Of a DNA stretch of 64,000 nucleotides, positions 46,404 through 57,599 are shown in pieces (positions within the stretch are counted from its first letter, which is position 1; every line of letters starts with the position of its first letter). The translations under genes were made by a program, and so were the position numbers. Origin of the DNA: Otatea glauca. Taxonomy: Eukaryota; Streptophyta; Magnoliopsida; Poales; Poaceae. The stretch covers positions 4,538,452 through 4,602,451 of the forward strand of contig CM070721.1 of the NCBI GenBank assembly GCA_036346275.1, in the 5' to 3' direction. The notes beneath the pieces are model-generated. The model did no database searches. It was not told the DNA's origin and was given only the letters and a program-made list of their open reading frames with translations.

Positions 46404-46411
46404 TATAAAAG
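46404..46411 (+). promoter_or_regulatory. Candidate TATA box, middle solo LTR
   Basis: TATAAAAG, about 65 bp downstream of the GGTATGACCGG cluster. Confidence 0.65.
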
Positions 46412-49400
46412 GAGCCTTGGGGTTAGCATTTAGTTGTTGTTAGCCTTGTTAAGCATTTGTGTGGTCTTGTGCATGTGTTGCATTCTAAAATTTGGTTCTT
46501 GAGCTAAGAGTGAGCTCTAATTGCATGTGTTGCAATTAGAAGAGGATTGAGAGCCACTTGTGCATGTGTTGCACTTGAGGGGAGCCTTGTGCATGTGTTG
46601 CACTTGGTGATCACCATTGTACATATGTTGTATTTGGTGGAGCTCAAATTAGAGTGCTTGACTTGTTACTCTTGGTGTTTGCCGATATCTAGACGACATG
46701 TGGAGGCATCGTGCTCGGTGACCTTCTCAAGGAGATTGTGAGAAGGCCCGATAAAGTTGTGAAGGTCGGAGCTCACCTACCCGGAGGGGGAAAGAGCTAC
46801 CACTAGTGGAATCGAGGTGGGTGCTCAATTCGTGGAGCCGCCCTAATTAGTTTGGGCTTGCCTCAACGTGGATTAGGCGAGACCGGCAGGTCTTCGAACA
46901 CCACGGTAAAAAGTATTGTGTCTCTTGTACTTGTTTTCCATTCATTATTTATATTCAAGGAATTTACATTCATATAATTAAATTGATTGATTGCTTGTCT
47001 TTAGGATTGCAATTTATTGTTAGAGACATAATTAGTTAGTGCACATAGTGAGCCTAGTTGATTTAGGCTTTGATTTTCAAAACCTTAGTTTGTCGCTTCC
47101 GTATTAATTATTGTTAAGGTTTTGACATAAGGGTAATTAGGGGTGAATTGATTTGTAGAAATTCGTAGTTATTTTAAAAGCCGCCTATTCACCCCCCCTC
47201 TAGTCGGCATCCTCGATCTTACAGCGTTGCCGGTGTCGTCACCTCACCTCCAAACCTAAAGCAACACCCCTAAGTCATCATAGAACTCATCCAACCATGC
47301 ATAACCCTAATCAATAAAAATCTATAAAGCAAAGTCACCATCCAAACCGAGAAATGCAGCAAGAACCCTAGAAACCAAATAGAGTTGAGACCGAAGTCAG
47401 GCGCGCCACCGAGGGAGGCTGCAGAGGAGAGAGGAGGTGAAGCCGGGCTAGAGGTCGGTAGGGGAGTGGGTCCGGAGTCACACGCAACCAGGGGAGCTAC
47501 GACCGAAGCAGTCGAAGCCGGGTGCGACCGGGCCAGTGGCCGGTGGGGTCGAGGAAAGAGCTGAGAGGACGGCTCTTGAGCCAAGCTAGCGTCGAGCCAA
47601 GTAGGAGCAAGAGAAGAGGAGGAGAGGAGGAGAGAGAGGAGAGCTAGGGAGTGCCGAGAGCAAGTCGGCCAAGCGAAAGAGTTCGATCCAGAGAAGAGCA
47701 GAGAGGAGGAGAGATCGAGAAGAACCAGATAGCTCAGCTCCAGAGAAAGAAGAAAAGAAATGAGAAGAGAAGAGAAAAAGAAAGGAGAAAAAAGAAAAAG
47801 AAAAAGATAAAGAAAAGAAGAGGGAGAGGAAAGAAAAGGGAAGATAGAGGGGAAAAGTGGAAAATGTTTCTGGTTGCCGTGATCTGCATTTAGTTTAATT
47901 AATCATCTTGCGGTACACCTAAAAATCAAAAGATCGTTAATAACGCGATTAATTAAGTAAGAGGTATATAAAATTTGCAAGTCTTGTAATAATTAAAAAA
48001 TGATGACTTTAATACCTCTCTAATATAAAATATGGTGCCAAATTAAAGTGCGGGAAACAAAATTGTTGTAACTTAAAATACACCACATTAGAATGTGCCC
48101 AATTAATAACTTACAGCAGTTCAAAAAAGGTTGGACGCCATAAAACATGTTCAAATTAATTTCCAAAGATTAATATTCTATGATTTTAGGACCAAAACTG
48201 AACCCACCAATCGGTTAGTTCTAGAATTCGAGCGAGGCCGTACCTTTCAATTCTATACCAGGCAAGCTTTTTGTTGACCATCTTTATTAATGTTTTTAAA
48301 TGCTTTCGTATACCTACATATATCATCACTACATTGGAAAACATATATTACAATTAAAAATCTTAAATCGAACTCAGATGGAAATATGGTTTGTGAATTA
48401 ATTTGATGAGTTGGTAAGTGGAATTCTGATACGATGTTTGGCTCATCCAACGAAAGGAGCCGTGGATGTGTTCGTATATTTATGTATGGTGGGTAGAGGG
48501 CGCCGATGAGAAGGGGTAAAGGTTCATCGGTGGGGCCCTTTACATAGGCTATAATATAAGGTCAAATAACTACACTCGGGTATTAAGTCATATTCCAGTA
48601 TCAACTATAGTGAGTGAAATCGGTCAGAAAAGGTTGTCCTATGAAGGTGTTATGATCTCCACATTGGGTATGAGTAGATATCTAGTGCGTAAATCTGGAT
48701 ATGCCGAAAGGCCTGGAGAGACGCGATTGCAATGGTAGTATATTGAAGCTATGGGTAGAGTTACTGCCGACTTAAGGTCGGATACAACTGTTATCTGCGA
48801 GTTTGGTGGGGCGGCCTAGGATAGGTGTCCCCCACTCAAGTAACAGGGTTGGAGATGTAATATTGGATTAGTGATAAACATTCTAGGGTCTCACAGGATG
48901 GGGTCGTTATGGCTAAAAATGATGCGAACCTGCGTAAGGTTAAAATCATGAATTCATGCCTGTCTCCTGGATTGGAGGCTATAGAAGCTAAGTCTGCCTC
49001 ATATACGAGTGCTAGTAGCTGTTTTTGAAATTAAAATAACCAACCCTTAAAGAAAACCCAAAACCTAATTTCGGTAAAGATGGATTTTGAGGGAAGGAGA
49101 GCATTGGATGGATATGAGAGGAAATTCATTACTGTATTTCTTATTATTGCATGCTGAGTACCCTGTACTTACTCTTGCTTAAATCCTCCTTTGCTTAGAA
49201 GATGAGTCCTATAGATCCACCTACAAGGCGTGGGGTGAGGATTACCCGCAGGATCAGGATCTACAGGAGGACTACTACTATGACTACTTCTACCAGGAGG
49301 GCTGGGGAATATTATAGGCATTACCCGTGTTTTGGTCGATCTTCAGGGTAATTAGATAGTTGTAATATATTTATGTTGTACCTGGATCGAATGTATAATT

Positions 49401-49740
49401 ATGTAATGGACATATAGCCCTGCGTGGCTTGGTTTGTAATATATTTACCTTCAGTCTCTAATTATTGTTTTGCTGCAACACTCTGAACACGGTGTAGTAA
49501 CTGATAAAGTGTTGGGTCATCTAATATTTTGTTAGCTACTATACCGAGATTTGTGTAATTATCTCGGTGTAATGACAGTGCTATTGTCGTTACCTTAGGC
49601 TAATTATGCAAGTCGCCACAAGGGTGATAATGAGAAGGTAAAGAAAGAGGAGAAAAAGGGGAAGCAACGACAAACCTAAAGAAAAAGAAAGACAAGTAGA
49701 ACAAACCAAAAAAGTGTATAAAAGGATCGATTTGTAGGGG

Positions 49741-50053
49741 TATTTTGGCAACTATCGAAAACTCGTAAGGGTAAGAGACTTGTTGGGTTTAGGGTGGTCG
49801 ACAAGCTTGGAAACCTTGACAATAACAACCCTCTAGCTAGTTAAAAATATTCGATAGTTGCTTTGATAGTTCATTTTGTAGAGTGCTCGAAGAATAGAAT
49901 TATTTCTAAAATTGCATAAAATGCTTTGCATCCAGAAAGCGGAGGACAATTGAAGAGGTTGTTATCCATTGGCGACAATCATATTACCAATTGGAATAGA
50001 TCATCAAGATATATATTGCTATTTTTTCATGTTGCAGCCCTAATTTGAGATGC
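49741..50053 (+). repeat. Direct duplication, copy 1
   Basis: About 313 bp collinear with 51950-52262 at an offset of about 2.2 kb. Shared runs include GGGTTTAGGGTGGTCGACAA, GTTAAAAATATTCGATAGTT and ATCATCAAGATATATATTGC. No inverted ends. Confidence 0.9.
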
Positions 50054-50659
50054 CATAAAGCAAAAATATGTTGCTAATAAGAAATATGAAATGGATGATG
50101 CTTAGGATATTAAGCCAAAAGACATCTTTGATATTGTAGTTCTTATCAAATCCAGTGCATATATGCATAATTGGATAAAGTAAATGATTTAGAGTTGTCA
50201 GGTTGTAAAGAGTTGGAATGAACCTTATTTCAAAGCAATTGTCCTAGGTACCCTGCATCTATAAGTCAATCTCAAGGCGACTTTGTCCAAACATACTATT
50301 CAAATTTTTGAAGGGATGCTCCCAATTCTTATAGCCCAACATCACTCACTTTTCGAGATGCACTTCAAATTCGAACTGGCAAACGACAAGGAAGTGGAAT
50401 TGACATTGTGGATTGATATAATGCAAGCAATTCCAAGAGCCACATATAAAAAAAGAACAGAAGGTTTTGCCAGTAGAAATTTCTTCTTAATGAAATGTTG
50501 AGAAGTGTACAATGTATACTTGATGCTTCTAGAATAGGTGGAAAAGTTACAAGAGGGATATATTATTTTAGAAAGTTTCTAGAATAAATTACTTTACTGT
50601 GCTTTTTGGGAAAATAGAGAAATATCTAGAAACTAGATGTTAATGAAGAAGAATCCATA
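50054..50659. other. Unassigned; 72-codon open frame
   Basis: An open frame at 50283-50501 on the plus strand of ordinary composition, with no recognised motif. Sequence on both sides contains stops in all frames. Possibly a remnant of a decayed gene between the two copies of the 313-bp duplication. Confidence 0.3.
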
Positions 50660-51073
50660 GGCCCTGTTTGGGGGGGCTGTGCTTCAGCTTTAGGCCAAAA
50701 GCTCCCCCAAACAGCATGGCTGCAAAGCAGCTGGGAAACTAAGCCACAGTAGAAGCACCCCCAAAAGTTGTAGCCGCTGAGGAGGAGCTTTTCAGCTGTG
50801 GCTTCGCTTGACCATCTCCCATCTCGCTCACTCCGTCTCCCCGACCTCCGCCACCCTGCCTCGTCACCTCCATGTCACCTCTCCACTCGTCCGTCGCTGT
50901 GCTTCGCTAGGTTACTGCCTTCCTGTTCGGTTGCCCCCCAAAAGCTACAGCTGCAGCATCCAGTTTGCCAAACAGCATAACAAGAAAAGCCACAGCCGCT
51001 AGCTACAGCTGCTTTACAGCCCAGTAAACCAAAAGCAGCTTTTCAGCCCAACCACAGCCCCCCAAACAGGCCC
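50660..51073 (+). mobile_element. MITE with long inverted ends, 414 bp
   Basis: GGCCCTGTTTGGGGGGGCTGT at the left pairs with a right end whose reverse complement starts GGGCCTGTTTGGGGGGCTGT. The flanks are TA on both sides. AGCTGNNGC-type motifs recur inward of both ends. The central 50810-50935 is a C-rich coding-like segment unlike the ends, possibly captured sequence. Confidence 0.85.
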
Positions 51074-51292
51074 TATGTATCCTATAAATAGGAGTGCTCT
51101 CCTCCCCTTGTGTGTTAGATGGGTGTGCCATGGTAAATCACCATATGACATTTGGAGCATATTAGAAATGTGGGTGTAGGATCGCTAGAAAGGAGTGTGT
51201 ACACTTGTGTGTAATAGTGCCCATGTTTTGTTTAAATAGAGTAGTATTTTGTAATTATAAGTCTCCCGGTTAGGCTATGGTATTTCTAAGTA

Positions 51293-51910
51293 CCGCCTTA
51301 TCATGTTAGGACCAATAGAGATGCTTAATTGGTGCCATGTTTGCCCTTTCAAGATGCATTAATGCTTGAATATATATGGGATGTGTGTCATTTATCCTAT
51401 AGTCAGACCAATCAGTAGGTGCATCCTTCTACACATAACTTACACCAAAGGTTAACCTTTTCTAATTATATTAGATTATTTAGTAAGGTAAAGTAAATCA
51501 AAAGACAAGCCACAAAACGACTCACAAGCTTTTCCGTGGCTAGATAAAAATTGGTCTATTACACAGTTGATCTAATATAAAAGTCTACCGTCTCACAGAA
51601 GTAAAGTCTTACAGCCACAGGTTTTACCAGCAAATCCCCACAGCTAGAATGAATAAGGACTACAGCTGGAATGAATAAGAACTGAAAGAACATTAAGAAG
51701 GAAACAAAAATCCTCACCTCCGTAGCGACTCAATTGAGTTCTCAGAAGTACTCATAAAAAGACAACCGGCTCTAAACCTAACATACAGTAGAATCACTAG
51801 TGTAACTTGATCGAATGTACAATCCATTGCTCTATAAATTAGCAGCTCACTTAGAGAATTCCCATAACTAAGTAAATAAAGAGGACTAGATATAATTATA
51901 TATAACAATA
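51293..51910 (+). repeat. Duplicated segment, copy 2
   Basis: Collinear with 33281-33925 in the same orientation, 18 kb away. It ends about 40 bp before the second copy of the 313-bp duplication at 51950. Confidence 0.85.
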
Positions 51911-51949
51911 CAGATTTGATATAAGATTATATATAGATTTTGCAAAGGT

Positions 51950-52262
51950 ATTCTGACAACTATCGAAAACTCGAAAGGGTAAGAGACCTTTTGGGTTTAG
52001 GGTGGTCGACAAGCTTGGAAACTTTGATCATAACAACCCTCCAGCTAGTTAAAAATATTCGATAGTTATTTTTATAGTTTATTCTGTAGAGTGCCAGAAG
52101 AAAAGAATTATTTCTAAAATTACATGAAATGCTTTGCATCCAGACGATGGAGAACAATTGAGGAGGTTGTTATCCATTGACAACGGTTATATTACCAATT
52201 GGAGTAAATCATCAAGATATATATTGCTATTTCTTCATGTTCTAGCCCTAATTTGATATTCT
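51950..52262 (+). repeat. Direct duplication, copy 2
   Basis: Partner of 49741-50053, with scattered substitutions. Confidence 0.9.
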
Positions 52263-52381
52263 ATATAGAAAAAATATGTTGCTAACATGTCGATGTGGAG
52301 AGGAAAATAGGGCAAAAGTGGCATTGAAAGCAAATCCTCAAGTCTTTGGTGTTCATTTAGTTGGCTTTGGAATATTTTTAA

Positions 52382-52938
52382 GGGAAAATTTTGCTAGTGT
52401 CACTGAAAAATATGCAATTTTGATTATGCCACTAGTCTTTTCGTCGTTTCATTTTTACGACTACTATTTTCACTTCATCCTCCTTTTACCATTTCCATCA
52501 GTTGACCGTCAGCGCAAATTTTTTCCTTCTATTTTTGATTTTTTAAAAATAACAAATGAATTTTGTATGATTCTAGACTACTAAAGATGGTACCATAAAT
52601 TTTTTTCAGCATGATCAAGCTTATACATTCTATAAAAAATGCACAAGCTTGATCATACTCTAAAAAAGTTATGGTACGATCTTTAGTAGTTTAGGATCAT
52701 ACAAAAAAATTTCCAAAAGAATTGAACTTCATTTGTTATCTTTAAAATATCAAAAACAGAAGAAACAATTCACGCTGACGGTAACTAACGGTCAACTCAC
52801 AGTCATTTGATGGTCAACTGAAGGAAATGGCAAAAGGAGAAAGAAGAGCACAGACTAGTGGCAAAAATGAAAGGAGGAAAAGAATAGTGACAAGCAAAAT
52901 TACTACTTTTTCAGTGGCACCAGAAAATATTTTCCCCA
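52382..52938 (+). mobile_element. Foldback element, 557 bp
   Basis: The two halves are inverted copies of each other over nearly the whole length. The ends are GGGAAAATTTTGCTAGTGTC and (reverse complement) TGGGGAAAATATTTTCTGGTG; the centre near 52625-52655 has AAGCTTGATCAT-type arms. It is flanked by the octamer ATTTTTAA on both sides (52374-52381 and 52939-52946), possibly an 8-bp duplication although AT-rich. Interior blocks (ATAACAAATGAA, TAGTAGTTTAGGATCATAC) recur in the hAT-like element at 15932-17393. Confidence 0.85.
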
Positions 52939-53089
52939 ATTTTTAATGTTAGCTAATGAATATTTTCATTGTAGTTATCGAAGATTGATAGAGAATGTGA
53001 GATCCAAGGAAATTATAGAAACCTTTGTCTAGAAATCTGGCAAAAGATTTTTGTTAATATGGAGGTGGGAGAGCTTAGCTATCTCTTTG

Positions 53090-53330
53090 TGAAGAGACGA
53101 CCACATAGACAACATAAAATACTATTATATGAGTTATTGTCTATAATAATATCTTTTTATACTATAATTAAAAAATTATAGGATCTCATAGAGACAATGT
53201 TAAGATGTCATCGATTGTATAATTTGTCTTTAGTTTTATCTTTAAATGATATGGAGGAGTATATAAACAAAAGTTGTCTCTACTACTATATATACTCTAA
53301 GTAACATATACAAATCTATAGCAGCTAATT
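53090..53330. other. AT-rich, possible decayed MITE
   Basis: GTCTATAATAATATC and GTCTCTACTACTATATA-like blocks suggest weak inverted symmetry; boundaries could not be set. Confidence 0.25.
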
Positions 53331-53487
53331 CTATTATAAAACTTTTCCAGTAATGGCGGACATTTATTGTAAATATAGTGAACACATTGATTGCAGCAAG
53401 GATTAGCGGCTATAATCATGGGTAACTGCGAATGTTTAACCAAACATCCGTGAGGGGCACATATCCTTTCAAACTTGCCTACGACTT

Positions 53488-53671
53488 TTAAAAATTGATC
53501 AAGCACTCTAACATTTCATTAAAAGAGAAGAATACAAACGTACACCGACACCCACAAACACATGCAGGCACTCGACCCCCGATGAGCATCCAAGCCGAAC
53601 TCAAGGTTTGAACCTAAATGGGCAGGCTGCACCACGGCCAACCTTGCCATCCGAGCTACGGCTCGGTCTCT
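53488..53671 (-). mobile_element. tRNA-derived SINE
   Basis: On the minus strand the element has an RNA polymerase III A box (TAGCTCGGATGG, plus positions 53649-53660) and a B box (AGGTTCAAACCTT, 53603-53615) at tRNA-like spacing near its 5' end, and it ends in a T-rich tail. It is flanked by AACTTGCCTACGACTT (53472-53487) and AACTTGCCTAGAACTT (53672-53687), a 16-bp duplication with two mismatches, as expected for LINE-mobilised insertion. The layout resembles the Au-type SINEs of grasses. Confidence 0.85.
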
Positions 53672-53690
53672 AACTTGCCTAGAACTTAAG

Positions 53691-53920
53691 TGTTAAGGAA
53701 CCTCGCTATCGAATAGTCCGGGGTTCCCGAACAGATCTGAAGTGGAGAACAGAAAGAGGGAGAGACACGTGTTTAGGGAGAGCGAAAGCGGAAATTCTTT
53801 ATTGCTAATGAATTCTGTGTACATGGGGGGGACCCCCCTTCCTCCTTTTATAGCGCTCTCTAGGGTTTTGGCTAAAGGGACCAGCATGGGCCTTCATGGG
53901 CCAAGCAGGGTTTCCCAACA
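53691..53920 (-). mobile_element. 3' LTR of Copia copy B, 230 bp
   Basis: TGTTAAGG...CCCAACA. It differs from the partner LTR at 60385-60614 at one base that I could find (G versus A near the right end). The adjoining AAGGGGGAG on the minus strand is the polypurine tract, so this is the 3' LTR. The flanking TTAAG (53686-53690) equals that after the other LTR. Confidence 0.97.
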
Positions 53921-54132
53921 CTCCCCCTTGGGCCCTTTGCCGCGAGATGCATATGCCTCATTAAAACTCCAGAAAAACCCAGTGGGAAAAATATTTGGAG
54001 AAAGAGTACATAGCATACGCTTACTATGTTGCACGAATTGCCTCGTTAAAACCTTATGCAAGAAAACTTCATGAAAAACTTGCTAAGGAAAAAGAGTACA
54101 ATTCTCCCAACTTCAATTGCTAATCTTGAGAT

Positions 54133-54699
54133 TCATGTTGGGTATTCATAATTCATCTTGAGATTTATGTGGGAGTATGTGAAATATCTCCCCGAAATCT
54201 GCACTTCTCTAAGTCTCATCATCCCAATTCCTTTCACGCACCTTTCAAAGGTAGATCTTTGGGAGTGATTTAGTGAACAAATCGCAAGATTTTCACATGA
54301 CTTAGTATGCAATATCTTGATCTCGTTCATCTTATGCAATTCGTGAGCATAGAAGAACTTGGGGTTGATATGCTTCGTGAGATTGCTCTTCACATAACCC
54401 ATCTGTGCTTGGGCAACACAAGCTGCATTATCTTCATAAATTATTGTAGGAGTTTGCTCAATGTTCAAACCACATGACTTCTGGATGTGGTGAACCATTC
54501 TTTTGAGCCATGCACATTCACGAGATGCTTCATACAAAGCGATGATTTCCGAGTGGTTTGTCGACGTCGAGACAAGAGTCTGCTTAGACGACTTCCAAGA
54601 AATTGCTGTTCCTCCACATAGGAAAACATAGCCAGTTTGGGACTTGCCAGTATGTGGGTCTGATAGGTAACCAGCATCGGCGTAGCCAACCAAATTCAA
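54133..54699 (-). pseudogene. Copia copy B RNase H
   Basis: A 188-codon uninterrupted frame with NLVGYADAGYLSDPHTGKSQ, ISWKSSKQTLVSTSTNHSE, ALYEASRECAWLK and YEDNAACVAQAQMGY, all expected Copia RNase H motifs. It ends about 210 bp before the 3' LTR. RNase H removes template RNA during cDNA synthesis. Confidence 0.92.
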
Positions 54700-54796
54700 T
54701 TCATTGTTCCTTCAAAAAAGCATCGAGGTCTTTGCTTCCTTGGAGGTAACGGAAGATGTCCTTGATCCCTTTCCAATGCCTTTTGGTGGGTTACGA

Positions 54797-55694
54797 TCAG
54801 CATCGAGCTAGCAAATTCACAGCGAACGCAATGTCCGGCCTAGTGCTATTTGCAAGGTACATGAGCGCTCCAATTGCACTCAGATATGGGAATTCTGCTC
54901 CCAGGACTTCCTCCCCCTCTTCTCTAGGTCTGCATGGATCTAGGTCTGCTTGGAGTGACCTTCCAACCATTGGAATCTTTGCAGGATATGATTTTTCAAA
55001 ACCAAACCTTTCCAACACTTTACGTGTGTAGGTTGATTGATGTACCAAGATTCCTCCTTGGACATGTTCAAGCCGCAAGCCTAAACAAAACTTGGTTTTA
55101 CCCAAATCTTTCATTTCAAACTCGACTTCAAGTATGAGCATGCCTCTTCAATTTCTTCATCCGTCCCAATGATGTTCAAGTCATCTACATAGACGGAGAT
55201 TATCTACGAATCCATTCGAGGATCGTTGTATAAACACACATGGACAATCTTATTGCTTGTGTAGCCTTTCTTGCAGAGAAAGTCACTCAGCGATTGTACC
55301 ACATTTTTCCCTCATCGCTTCAAACCCATACGGTGATTTCTCCTATTTCACACTGCATGTGTTTCTATTTGCTCCATCTTGGTTCGGGATAGGAATTCCT
55401 TAGGTACTTTCATGTATATCTCGAATCCAAGTTTCCATCTGGTATGTTTGTGACAACATCCATTAGCTTCATTCTCAACTTCAAGTTGATCGCCATTGAG
55501 ATCAAATATCTAAAGGTAATTCCACCCATGACCGGAGAATAGGTTTCTTCATAATCAACTCCGGGACGTTGAGTGAAACCTTGAGCTACAAGCCTAGCTT
55601 TGTACCTTACAACCGTTGTTTTCATTTCTCTTAGAACAAAGACCCATTTGTGACCTACGGGTTTACATGGGAGGTGTGCGGCATACTGGCTCAA
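54797..55694 (-). pseudogene. Copia copy B reverse transcriptase, frameshifted
   Basis: The N-terminal part 55410-55694 has KPVGHKWVF, YKARLVAQGFTQRPGVDY and EETYSPV. The C-terminal part 54797-55141 has FEMKDLGKTKFCLGL and STRPDIAFAVNLLARC. Between them the YVDD box is present in DNA (about 55180-55195) but the frame is broken at several points, and MDV(K)T(A)FL is altered to MDVVTNIPDG. Not functional as read. Confidence 0.92.
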
Positions 55695-56337
55695 ACACCT
55701 CTCTCTTGTTCGGAGAGACTAACTCGCCGTGATTGCCTTTTCCATTCTTCCCAATCTAGCCTTTTCTTGCACTCTGCGAGAGATGCGTGCTCGGGATCAT
55801 GATCAATGATCGAGGCAATCTTCTTTGAAGTATGCATCAACGTTGGTCGTTGCTCTATTCAGGATTCTCTGTTACTACAAAGTTTATGGCCATTTCTTCA
55901 TGGGGTGCTTCATGCACTTCTACTTGCTCTTATTGCTTTTCCCTATCGCAGAGCAAGTTCCTTTAGCTTTCATCGCCTATGTGCGCACACATTATTTCCG
56001 TGGCTTCTGCGATGGAAGATTCAAGTCTGGAATTGCCTTTTCCATTGGCTTCTTTCGGTGCAGTCTCAACTGGCTCCCCTTCTTTCCTTGGGGCATTTTC
56101 GTGATTGGTTGTGGTAAGTCCTCTGCCCGATTTTCTCCGGGCGTCTCCGGTACTTTGGGTTTGAGGAGCAGATTACTGTTCTTTTTCTTTGAGGCCTCTG
56201 AGCAGGTTGAGGATACCTTCTATTTTCTTTGGTATTTCCACCCTCTCGGTGCATTTCTTGCTTTGGTACATGCGACTTAACCACGCCCTTGGATCACAAA
56301 AATGATCAGCAGTTCATTTGCTAAATTCGCAAATCGA

Positions 56338-57240
56338 TTATCTTCTAGACTTCTTGATTTGCTTCATTAGTTCGGGGTCATGTGCGGGGATCGGTGGAAT
56401 GCCATATGATTTCCGGCATTTTTCATCCAAAGGTTGATTTCCTCCCCTAATGACGGAAGCGATCTTCGTCAAAGATGCAATCGAATCGGTGTATGCAAGT
56501 CTCCGATCATGGGTTTCAAATACGATTATGGATGCACTCCCATAACCAACGTATATCCCAGACTTGCGGAGAGGCCCATTTCGATCCGTGAGGGGTGGTA
56601 TAGGTACATATACCATACACCCAAATTTTCTAAGATGGGAGATCTTGGGATGATCCGTGCACAAGTGCATAGGAGAATGGGTGTTGTAGGCCGATGGTGC
56701 GAAATTGATAAGTCTTCTGCGTGCAGATGCGTGTCCCCAACAAGTGTTGGGCAAGTTACAACTCTGCAAAAGCGGTCGGCAATGAACTTAATCCTCTTTA
56801 TTAGTGCTACGCTAGTCCATTCTGCGTATGGACGTGCGATCTGAGTGCTCAAGCGCTATCCTTCTTTGTGCAATAATCATCAAATGCCTTTGAAGTAAAT
56901 TCTCGACATTGTCCATTCGATGGACTTCACGCGATGATCGGGAAAGCATTCTTAATTCTTATGATCTGCAAGATCGACTTTGCAAAAGCATGGTTTCTTG
57001 TTGACAACAAGCATACATGCGACCATTTCGAGGAAGCATCGATGAGCACCATAAAGTATCGAAGCGGCCACGACAGGGCTGAATCGGACATAAATATCCC
57101 CCGGATGCGTTCGGGAATGCAGGATTTCACTTTGCACTTTCATAACAGAGGGTCTAGTTATTAATTTCCGGTGGCACATGCAGGGCACACAAAATCTTCA
57201 TGATTCGGAAATTTTTAACATTAATGCCATGACCACGTGA
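56338..57240 (-). pseudogene. Copia copy B integrase, frameshifted
   Basis: Pieces in order: the zinc-region cysteines around 57165-57190, RYFMVLIDASSKWSHV (56927-57130), and MHLCTDHPKISHLRKFGCMVY followed by IYVGYGSAS (56338-56769). The DNA aligns throughout with copy A. Indels separate the pieces. Confidence 0.9.
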
Positions 57241-57331
57241 GTTGTTCACTATATTTCTCATCATTCTAAGACCAGGATGACCTAATCTACCATGCCATTA
57301 AGAAAATAACTGAGCTTCTAAAAAGCAGTCT

Positions 57332-57577
57332 TCAAGGAAGTATACACTTGGTGCATGAATATTCGTGTAGTACAACCTGATTCATATGAGGACATTTTTC
57401 TAATACCATTTTTCCACATACCGCGTGCTTCACAATGCACAAATATTCTTTGCCATTTTCTTCATTGGTTTCTACGTGAAAACCATTGGCGCGGATGTCT
57501 TTAAAGCTTAAGAGAGTGCGAGTTGATTCGAGGTACAAAAGGGCTTCTTCAATTACCAAAGTTGTACCCATAGGCAA
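57332..57577 (-). pseudogene. Copia copy B pre-integrase segment
   Basis: An 81-codon frame with TLVIEEALLYLESTRTLLSF, KDIRANGFHVET and KEYLCIVKH, the region between protease and integrase zinc motif in this Copia type. Confidence 0.8.
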
Positions 57578-57599
57578 TATAATAGTGGCTCTTCTGAGC

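Larger units (their letters stand above)
43148..47223 (+). mobile_element. Middle solo LTR, interrupted by another solo LTR
   Basis: Begins TGTAAG and ends CTTACA (mirror-image ends). The flanks are GCATT (43143-43147) and GCGTT (47224-47228), a 5-bp duplication with one transition. Its own length is about 2.64 kb. It holds many copies of GCATGTGTTGCA and CATGTGTTGATGA-like motifs (43500-46640), a cluster of GGTATGACCGG/CCGGTCATACC at 46110-46340, a TATAAAAG box at 46404-46411 and a C-rich TTCACCCCCCCTC segment just before its end. No coding region. Confidence 0.88.
42272..49620 (+). mobile_element. Outer solo LTR, probably Gypsy (Del/Tekay-like), interrupted
   Basis: Begins TGAAATAACCCGGGG and ends GTCGCCACA, with a perfect 5-bp duplication AGGGT (42267-42271 and 49621-49625). 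Excluding the inserted LTRs its own length is about 3.27 kb. A GCATGCTGAGTACC segment near 49150 and a GAGGACTACTACTATGACTA stretch near 49275 resemble long LTRs of Del/Tekay Gypsy elements. No gag-pol sequence lies between the ends, so it is read as a solo LTR left by LTR-LTR recombination. Confidence 0.8.

Noticed and set aside
53691..53890. Identical 64-codon frames in both 230-bp LTRs
   Set aside because: They are identical because the LTRs are identical; they run on the coding strand within LTR sequence and show no domain.
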